Part shown: piece after piece, positions 56,536 to 64,000 of the stretch
Numbering within the stretch: position 1 is the stretch's first letter
Layout: each line of letters opens with the position of its first letter
Notes under the pieces: generated by a model
The model's input: the letters and a program-made list of their open reading frames with translations, nothing else
Told to the model about the DNA's origin: nothing
Database searches by the model: none
Made by a program: the position numbers and the translations under genes
DNA from: Vombatus ursinus
Taxonomy: Eukaryota; Chordata; Mammalia; Diprotodontia; Vombatidae
Reading direction: 5' to 3'
Length of the DNA stretch: 64,000 nucleotides
Assembly: GCF_900497805.2 (NCBI RefSeq)
Contig: NW_020954556.1
Location: 28,787,671-28,851,670 of the forward strand

Positions 56536-58000
56536 CATATTCTAAAGCTATCATCCTACATTAATCCTCTTTCACTGCCAAAGTCTGAAAAAAAGCTGTT
56601 GATAATCATTGACTCCACTTTCTCACATCTCATTTCTCAATCCTTTACAATGCAATTTCCAACCCCACTTGACTGAAACTTCTTTGTCCAAATTTACCAA
56701 CAATCTCTTAATTGTAATGGCATTTTCTCAGTCTTCATCTTTCTTGATCATTCTACAGTATTTGATGCTACAGACCACCTTTCTGAGATACTGTCTCCTC
56801 CATGGTTTTTCATGACACTTCTCTGTCTCTCTTCTTATCCTACCTTGTGACCTATTCAATCTTATCTCCACTGCTGGATCATCATTCATGTTTATCCCCC
56901 TAAGTGTAGGCAGACTCAAGAAGTATATACTGGGCACTCTACTCTCAACACTCTCTCCAGGTAATCTCATCAATTTCCATGGATCAGTTATCTCTATGCA
57001 TATATACATACACACACGTATATACTCCATCTTTCTCTCTCTCTCTCTTTCTCTAATCCTGCATCACCAACTCCCTGACGGATTTCTCCACCTAAATATC
57101 TCATAAGGATCTGAAACTTGAGATGTCAAAAACAGAATTAATTATCTTTTACATGAAACCTGTCTCCTAACATCTCTATTTCTACCAAGTGCACCATCAT
57201 TCTTCAGCTACCCAGATTCCCAACCCCAAATCATCTTCACTTTCCATCCCACATTCAGTCCCCAAGCCTTGCTACTTCTACTTACACCCAAACCATTCTA
57301 CACTTACACAACCACCACCTCATCACCCTCATCACTACTGCCTGTACTACTGCAATAGCCTCCTAATTGGTCTCCATGCCTCCAGTCTTTCTTTTTTCTA
57401 ATCTATTCTCCACATAGCAACCAAACCAAAATTCCTAAAGCACATTTTCCCATATCACTATTCTATTCAAGAAGCATCAGTGGTTCCCTACTGCCTCTGG
57501 GATAAAACTGCAAACTATTCTGCTTGGCATTTAAAGTCCTTCACAATCTGCGTTCAGCTAGGTTTCTACATTGATTTCATACTGCTCTCCTTCTCATCCT
57601 CTGTGATATAGACAAACTGACCTATTTGCTATTTAATGAACAAGAAATTCTATCTCCTGAATCTTTGCCTTTGCCCAATCTGTACCCCATTCCTGGAATG
57701 CTTGCCCTCCTCACCGAACTACCTCTTGAAATTCCAGCTTCCTTCAATGCTCACCTTCAGCACTAACACCTGCACAAGACCTTTCCTAATGTCTATAATC
57801 CATTACTTTGAATTTAATTTGTATCTATCTTATATTTATTTATCTGGAAACATATTATCCCCACACACACGCACACCTAGAAGAATGGAAGCTCCTTAAG
57901 GGCAGTTACTAATTGATTTTTATTTTTGTATCCCCAGAAATGAGGAAAGTGATATCTGGCATATAATAGGTCCTTAATAAATGCATTATGACTTGAATTC
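56536..58000 (+). mobile_element. L2 LINE copy with 3' terminus
   Basis: Starts upstream of the RT palm ('cttcatctttcttgatcattctacagtatttgatgctacagacc', FLDHSTVFDATDH-like). It continues through 'GDLINFHGS'-type sequence near 56955, 'ctactgcaatagcctcctaattgg' (the YCNSLLIG site, 57351-57374), 'ggcatttaaagtccttcacaatctg', and ends 'gatatctggcatataataggtccttaataaatgc'. Short simple repeats occur at 57003-57055. Decayed in all frames. Confidence 0.82.
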
Positions 58001-58084
58001 TTTTCATGTAGTCTTTCTGTAAAAACTTATCATAAGCAGATGAGGTGACCAAATATTCCATGAAATGATGTTTCTTGCCACCTA

Positions 58085-58735
58085 AGAAAAACAAACTCCA
58101 TCAACTCCTTCCACACCTGTATATCTATGCAACTCTCCTCCATGGGACAGAATGTTGGATTTGGAGTTGGGAATACCCAGGCTCAAATCCTGTCTCAGAT
58201 ACTTTCTATCTATATGACTGAGCAATCATTTAAACTCTAAACTTGAGTTTCCCCATCCATTAAATTGAGGAGTTGAAATGGATCTCTAAGACCCCTCTAC
58301 TTCTAAATCTATGATTCTATGGACTTCCCATAAGTTCACCATAGGGAATCTATCCAACATGTTAGGGTCCCTCCTTACATTTTCTTCACATTGGGGAGAT
58401 AAGAGAGGAGCACATCAACTGTCCATTGGTTATCCCTCATGTTTACCATGTGACCATCCATAATTTTTTCTGTTCATACCTTTTTGATGACATCTTTTAC
58501 TCTATTTTCCTAATTTCTCACTGATGATGTTATAGCCTATTATTTCTGCTACGTGCCTCTCTATTGCCCTTTGAGTGGTCTTGAACTTATATTCTTAGGA
58601 TACCACAGTTTTCCATGACTTGTAACCATATATCACCAGAAGAACACTGATTTTAATAAGTTGGTACTAATATTACATGGTAACATGTTTTACTCATTTT
58701 ATTAATATTCTCAGAAACATCTCAATTAGCAACAC
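58085..58735 (-). mobile_element. RTE-type LINE 3' end, antisense, split by a MIR3
   Basis: Parallels the 3' end at 52330-52700: 'ccacacctgtatatctatgcaactctcctcca', 'taagttcaccatagggaatc', 'caactgtccattggttatccctc', 'tttttgatgacatcttttac', 'atatcaccagaagaacactg'. Confidence 0.65.
58142..58322 (+). repeat. MIR3, sense
   Basis: 'gggacagaatgttggatttggagttgg', 'aggctcaaatcctgtctcagatac', 'attgaggagttgaaatgg', 'cttctaaatctatgattctatgg'. Inserted in the RTE 3' end. Confidence 0.85.
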
Positions 58736-58940
58736 GTTATAATGGAGAGAGTACCAGACTTGGAATCAGAAAGATCTGAGATTAAGTCCCTACTTCACAT
58801 ACTTACATGTGTGAACCCAGGCAAGTCACTTAAACTCTCATTATAGCTCTGTTTCTTCATCTGCAATATGAGGAGGCTAGTCTTGATGGCATTCAAGATC
58901 CCTTCCAGATTTAAAAAGCTCCACTTCTATGATAATGTGG
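58736..58940 (+). repeat. MIR3, sense
   Basis: 'ataatggagagagtaccagacttggaatcag', 'ggcaagtcacttaaactctc', 'gatcccttccagatttaaaaagctccacttctatgat'. Confidence 0.85.
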
Positions 58941-59355
58941 CAATTCCTCTGGAAAGGTAAGTTCCAGCAGTTCTTTTGGTAGTTCTCAGGAGCACCCTAG
59001 TACCAACCCACACAGTCTCAGCAATGACAAAAATCCAAACATTAGCTCAAACATCTTACCAGAATCCACACCCAAGAGAGAAAGACATTTCATCCCAGCC
59101 TGAGAGATAGCCAACTCTGTAGGTATATCAGGGAGTGCTACCAATGACCCAAAGACTGAACAAAAAAAGCTGTCACACACTATCCTGAGTCCCTACATCT
59201 ATATATGTGCTCATGCTTCTCAGCAGTTAAACTCTTCCAGGACCAACCTTTTCCCTGTGCTTGCCTTAATATTCTCTAGGTCAAACTGTTGTGCTTCTGT
59301 TATACTAAAGGCAGTATCATGAAGACAACAAAGACAGAATAGGGGAAATACTACG
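58941..59355. other. Unassigned interval
   Basis: No family or gene recognised. A 64-codon antisense frame lacks a domain. Confidence 0.35.
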
Positions 59356-59530
59356 AAAGTTTGTGATTAATAGCCTGATAGGTATTTTTGCCTGGGCTCT
59401 ATTATTTACTAACCTTTGTGACCTTGGGTAGTCCCTTAACTCTCTGAAGGTCAAAATATAACACATTCAGGTTTGATTTTTTTTCAGTGCTTTATAAACT
59501 GTAAGGGACTATATAAATGTGAACTATTAT
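59356..59530 (+). repeat. MIR, sense
   Basis: 'gcctgggctctattatttactaacctttgtgaccttgggtag', 'gtgctttataaactgtaagggactatataaatgtgaactattatt'. Confidence 0.72.
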
Positions 59531-59534
59531 TAGG

Positions 59535-59662
59535 TTCATGAAGACCTCTGAAAGGTCTTCAAGGAAAGGCTGGATGACCATTTGTCAGGTTATAGAGGGA
59601 AGTCTTGTTCAAGGCCTCTGGATGCCTTACAATGCAGAGATTCTGAGATTCTATCAATTTGG
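59535..59662 (+). repeat. CR1/L3-type LINE 3' end
   Basis: 'gaaaggtcttcaaggaaaggctggatgaccatttgtcagg' followed by 'gagattctgagattctatc' is the typical 3' end of CR1-like elements. Confidence 0.65.
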
Positions 59663-59665
59663 AGG

Positions 59666-59830
59666 TGAAGGATGCAATGTGGCACAGTGGAAAGAACACT
59701 GGCTCTGGACACAGAGAATCGGGCTTCAAATCATACCCCTGATGCTTACAACCTATGTGACTGGGAAAGCAATTCAAGCTCCCTGTGCCTCAGCTACCTC
59801 ATCAGTAAAATATCTCTCTTGTCCATTTTT
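59666..59830 (+). repeat. MIR, sense
   Basis: 'gcaatgtggcacagtggaaagaacactggctctggacacag', 'gtgcctcagctacctcatcagtaaaat'. Confidence 0.8.
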
Positions 59831-59879
59831 GGTTAAACTGCTCAAAAAGGCCATTTACAATAGGTGCTTCTAATTTCTC

Positions 59880-61303
59880 TGCTCTCATTCTCTTCTTAGC
59901 CCCTTACAATCTGGCCTTATCACTCCACTGAAACTGTTCCCTCCAATGTTTGTTAGTTGCCAAATCCAATGGCCTTTTCTCAATCCTCATTCTCTTTGAC
60001 TTTTCTGTAGCCTTTGACACTGTTGATCACTCTCTGTTCCTAGACAATCTTCTCTCTAGGTTTTCCAGACACCATGCTCTCCTGGTTTTCCTCCCACCTA
60101 TCTGACCACTCCTTCTCTGTCTCCTTCGCTGAATCTTCCTCCAGATCACCGTCTCAAGTGTTCTGTTGGGTCTTCTTGTCTTCTCCCTCTATACTACTTC
60201 TCTTCATAATCTATCTCAGCAGCTCCCATAGATTTAATTACCATCTCTAAGCTGATGATTCTCAAATCTACCTCTTCTGCCCCCATCTCCCTGGAGACTT
60301 CCAATCTCACATCTCCAACTGCCTTTCAGATATCTTGAACTGAATATCCAATAGGCATCTTAACCTCAATATGTACAAAACAGAATTCATTATCTTTCCC
60401 CCTAATACCTCCCCACCTCCTACCTTCCTTACCTATTACCATTACCATAAAGGGCAACACCATCCTCCTAGTAATCCCTCAGGATTACAATTTAGGAGTT
60501 ATCCTGGACTCATCACTGTCTCTCACCTTCTATATTCAAGCTAATGCCAATACCTATCAAATTCACCTTTGCGACATCTCTCAAACACGCTCTTCTATCC
60601 TCTGATACTGCCACTGCCATACTGCCACACTGCCTACAGGCCCTCATCACCTTACACCTTGATTACTGCAATAGCCTGCTGGTGGATCTCCCTGCCTCCA
60701 GTCTCTCCCCACTCCAATCCATCCTCCATTCAGCCACTAAAGTAATTTTCCTAAAGGGCAGGTCCAATCATGTCACAAACTCCCACTCCATAAACTCCAA
60801 TGGCTTCCTATTGATTTCAGAATCAAGTACAAAATGCCGTTTGGCATTCAAAGTCCTTCATGACTTAGCTCCCTCTTACCTTTCTGGTCTTCTTACACCT
60901 TACTCCCCCCTACACAAACTGTTAGATCCAGTGACACTGGCCTCGAACAAGTCAGTCCATCTCTAGGCTCTGGGTCTTCTCTCTAGCTGTTCCCCTATGC
61001 CTGGAATGCTCTCCGGCCTCTGCTCTGACCACTGACCTCCCTGGCTTCCTTTAAATCCCAGCTAAAATCCCACCTTCTACAAGAAGCCTTCTCTAATCTC
61101 TCTTAATTCCAATGCCTTCTGTCTGTCAATCATTTCCTGTTTATCTTGTATATAGCTTGCTTTGAATATATTTGTCTACATGTTGTCCCTTCCATTAGAC
61201 TGTATGTTCCTTAAGGGCAGGGATTGTCTTTTGCTTCTTTTTGAATCTCCAGCACTTAGCTCAGTACCTAGCATATAGTAGGTGCTTAATAATATTTACT
61301 GAT
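59880..61303 (+). mobile_element. Long L2 LINE copy with 3' terminus
   Basis: Best L2 copy in the window, about 1.4 kb. It reads 'gacttttctgtagcctttgacactgttgatcactctc' (FSVAFDTVDHSL) and the VPQGSVLG-equivalent near 60150. A degraded YADD context lies near 60255 ('gatgattctcaaatctacctcttctgc', DDSQIYLFC). Next come NLGVILDSSLSLT (about 60490-60530) and a 140-codon open stretch (60544-60966) with [34 protein letters not shown] and LAFKVLHDLAPSYLSGLLTPYSP. The 3' end is 'cctagcatatagtaggtgcttaataatatttactg'. Several stops elsewhere; dead. Confidence 0.88.
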
Positions 61304-61304
61304 T

Positions 61305-61530
61305 AAAATGAGAGGGTTGGATTAGTTAACCCCTGGGATTCCTTTCTGCTCTAAATCCATGATCCTATGATGGCCAATCTCCCTCATTTTACAGATAAAG
61401 ATACTATGGCCCAGAAGAATGAAGGTGTTTACCCAAAATCACCAAGGTAGTAAATAAATAGCAGAACTGCAATTTTTACTCAGTCATGTTCACTGACTTC
61501 AAAACGAGAGCTCTTTCAATTACACTACAT
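61305..61530. repeat. MIR3 sense end followed by MIR antisense
   Basis: 61305-61368: 'gggttggattagttaacccctgggattcctttctgctctaaatcc'. 61372-61530: 'tttacagataaagatactatggcccag', 'agcagaactgcaatttttactcag', antisense MIR. Confidence 0.65.
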
Positions 61531-61684
61531 TATAAAAATGAAATTTGAAACACCATTAATTTGTTCCTTTCCTCCTGCCAGATTTTTGGGAAAGGCAAGT
61601 TAGTGTGATTTCTTCAAGCTAGTATTAAACTTAAATTTCCATTACCTGCATTTATTTTCTACTAGCCATCCCAATAAAGAATTT

Positions 61685-61934
61685 CTTGTTGTTGTTCAAC
61701 TGTTTCCAACTCGTTGTGACCTGATTTGGAGTTTTCTTGACAAAGATACTGAAGTGGATTGCCATTTCCTTCTTCAGTTCATTTTACAGATGAGAAAACT
61801 GAGGCAAACATGGTTAAGTGACCTGCCCAAGGTCACACAGATAGTAAGTATCTGAGGCCAGATTTGAACTCAGGAAGATAAGTCTTCCTGACTCCAGATC
61901 CAGCACTCTATGCACTGTACCACCTCTCTGCCCT
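61685..61934 (-). mobile_element. MAR1/MON1-type SINE, antisense, with target duplication
   Basis: Antisense order from 'cttgttgttgttcaactgtttccaactcgttgtgacc' through 'cattttacagatgagaaaactgaggcaaac' and 'gtgacctgcccaaggtcacacag' to 'ctgtaccacctctctgccct'. Flanked by 'aataaagaattt' at 61673-61684 and 61935-61946. Confidence 0.93.
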
Positions 61935-61989
61935 AATAAAGAATTTATGGACTAGCAAATTAGCATTGGAGGATATTTGTTATATAATA

Positions 61990-62525
61990 ATATTTACTTT
62001 CATTCATTCAACAGTGCCTATTTTATGTAAAACACTGGGCTAAGCACAGTGAATGACCCCATGGAGGACATAAAGACATAGACCCTACCCTCAATGAGCT
62101 GGAAGTCTAATGGGGGAAACAAGATAAACACAAGAGACTATGATAAAAGATAAACTGTAAGTGCCATGTTATAAAGGTTCAGAAAAATAAGAAATTACTT
62201 CTGCTGAAGAGGAACAAAGGTTTCATGGAAGTGGTGGCACTTGAATTGCACCTTAAAGGTAATATGGATCTCTCTAGGTACAATTGGAAAAGACAGTATT
62301 ACAGGCAGATGGAACACAAGTGGACACAGGAAAACAGGAGGCATGTTTCTGGAATGATGAGTAATCCAATTTGGCTAGAATACAAGGTTTGTGGCTATGT
62401 CGAAAGGAATAATACAAAAAAAGCATGCAAAACTAAATTGGAACCAAATCATAAATAAATGATCTTGAATGCCAGGTTAGAGTTTAGGCTTAACTTGACA
62501 GGAAATGGGAAATCACTGAAAGGGG
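61990..62525 (-). mobile_element. L2 LINE fragment, antisense
   Basis: Antisense tail ('attcaacagtgcctattttatgtaaaacactgggctaagc'), 'accctcaatgagctggaagtctaatggggg', 'gtggtggcacttgaattgcaccttaaagg', and 'ttggctagaatacaaggtttg'. The 77-codon frame at 62225 is a by-product. Confidence 0.72.
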
Positions 62526-62952
62526 TGTCAAAACAAGCCCTTGCCTTGGATTCTACTTGACCATGTCATTTCCTGGGGGCACCAGCTGGCCACTCTACTT
62601 GGAACCAGTCTGAAGGACCTTTGTCTTTGAATCCAGGAACTTCTCCTTTCCTTATTTTCTAACCATTTCCTTATCACCAAATCCCTACTTGAAGAACCTT
62701 GACTCATAATATTCTTCAATCTCTGAGCTAGCCTATATCCCCACGTTGGGCAATCTATAGCCCTCAAATCCTAATTATATCACCCACTTCTTCCGATACT
62801 GCCACCCTAACTTGGTGCCCTGCTAACTGTATCTATTCCCCTCCTTCCCACTGTCACATAAAGAAGACCCTAAGAATGCATTTTCTGGGGTTTTTTTCAT
62901 GAAAGAGAAGAGAATGTACACATTCAGACATAATAAAACAAGGTAAGGTAAT
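62526..62952. other. Unassigned interval
   Basis: No family or gene recognised. A 79-codon antisense frame (62528) has no domain. Confidence 0.35.
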
Positions 62953-63115
62953 AAGAAGGCTGGATGGCCTAGTGGAAAGGGCATTTGATCTGGATTCGTA
63001 AGACCTGGCTCCAGTCCTAGGAAGTAAGCACTGATGCTTTCTAGGTGTGTGGCATTTAACCTTCTAACTTACTCATCTGTAAAACGAAGACAATACCTGT
63101 ACTTCAAAGGTACCA
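62953..63115 (+). repeat. MIR, sense
   Basis: 'ggctggatggcctagtggaaagggcatttgatctgg', 'cttactcatctgtaaaacgaagacaatacctgtac'. Confidence 0.75.
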
Positions 63116-63489
63116 GGAGGAAAAAGTGCATTGTGTTATTGGAGATAAATAGGAAATAATTGACAGAGGGAAGTCACTGGAATATACAAGTGAGCTGTTA
63201 CTATTATCCACTAAGACTTAGAGTTTCATTGTGGAAGAGAGGTCACTCTGGCTCCTAAAAGTAAAGCCAGTAAAGCACACGCTCAGGTGAGCAGCTCCTA
63301 CTAAGCTAGAAAGGCTTGAAGCACGGCTCCTGCGCTAGAATAGAAGTTTGTTGTCAAGCCATACAAATGCTTATCACCAAGTTGATCAGTCACTGGGTAA
63401 GCAATTTCAACCACAGCAATTTTTATAGACCATCTGCTAATTTGAAAAAGGATTACAAAATCACAGGTCCTCTTTAATATTAAAATTTT
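63116..63489. other. Unassigned interval
   Basis: No family or gene recognised; 63205-63260 ('gagtttcattgtggaagagaggtcactctggctcc') may be an L2 or MIR remnant too worn to call. Confidence 0.35.
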
Positions 63490-63720
63490 ACTATTAATTA
63501 CATTAATAATAACTGATATTTACCAAGCACTTTAAAGGTTATAAAGTGTTTTATATACAGATATCACCTGAGCCTGATAACCACCCTGGGTAAAGATGAA
63601 GAAACTGATGTTAGAGATGTTAAATGACTGTCCATGATCACAAAACTCGTAAATGTCAGAAGCAGGTCCTCCTGACTCAAAGTTAAGACCTCTACCCACT
63701 GTTCTGCACTGCTGAGACGC
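63490..63720 (-). repeat. MIR/THER-type SINE, antisense
   Basis: 'aataataactgatatttaccaagcactttaaagg', 'agatatcacctgagcctgataaccaccc', 'gactgtccatgatcacaaaactcg', 'caggtcctcctgactcaaagttaagacctctacccactg'. Confidence 0.83.
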
Positions 63721-63924
63721 AGACTGGAAAGTACTTCACTTTTAAGTTACAGTTCTCCAGACGTAGCTTGGCCCTTCAAGATTCCAACAAAGTCAAAAAA
63801 GGGCATCTTCTGTATTAACCCCATCCCAATCCTATCACCTTTTCCCCCCAATTTCGGGATAAATATCATTATAACATATTCGCACTCACTCTTGATTTTA
63901 TTTTCCTGATTTCAGCCTTATTCC

Positions 63925-64000
63925 ACAATAACCACAGGATTGCTGTGAGCAAAGTGCCTTGCAAACCTTAAAATACTATACAAATGTAAATTATTATCAG
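63925..64000 (+). repeat. MIR/THER 3' half, cut by window edge
   Basis: 'aggattgctgtgagcaaagtgccttgcaaaccttaaaatactatacaaatgtaaattattatc'. Confidence 0.75.

Overview
The window looks like repeat-rich, non-coding nuclear DNA of a marsupial. The evidence is the company of repeats: tRNA-derived SINEs of the type with a 'ggcagctaggtggcgcagtgg' head, MAR1/MON1-type SINEs ending 'agtcagacacaactgaaacg', L1 elements with characteristic marsupial 5' and 3' untranslated regions, RTE-type LINEs, and very many L2, MIR and CR1/L3 remnants. The species cannot be settled from the sequence. I found no host protein-coding exon, rRNA, functional tRNA or CRISPR array that I can support. The best reading is an intergenic or deep intronic region.

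Layout. 1-4.3 kb: an antisense L2 copy, then a decayed RTE-type LINE (about 1775-4325) carrying a short L1 3'-end insertion. 4.3-9 kb: an antisense L1-like 5'UTR piece, a 186/194 bp direct repeat 1.2 kb apart, and a 2 kb hAT-like element with matching ends. 9-18 kb: AT-rich unassigned DNA, SINEs, L2 pieces on both strands, and a small hAT with a perfect 8 bp target duplication inside an L2. 18.5-20.9 kb: an L1 with its 5'UTR, an open ORF1 (251 codons) and a 3'UTR but no ORF2. 21-31 kb: L2, L1 and hAT pieces, a GGAA tract with a 10 bp assembly gap, and an unexplained three-unit tandem repeat (27.6-28.25 kb). 31-45 kb: a strong CTCF-type motif, SINEs with clear target duplications, a hAT, several L2 copies, and a second L1 in which ORF1 runs directly into the 3'UTR (39,383-40,885), bounded by a target duplication and carrying two SINEs at one site. 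45-52 kb: L2, L1, MIR and a second CTCF-type motif. 52-64 kb: an antisense RTE split by an L2, two further long L2 copies, a second RTE 3' end, and a field of MIR remnants.

The insertions give a relative order. L2, L3/CR1, MIR and RTE copies are oldest; L1, hAT and MAR1 copies interrupt them; the tRNA-derived SINEs are youngest, inserting into L1 and L3 copies with still-legible target duplications. The most notable observation is that both substantial L1 copies lack ORF2 while keeping ORF1 and the 3' end. This is the HAL1 ('half-L1') architecture, seen here with two different 3'UTR types.
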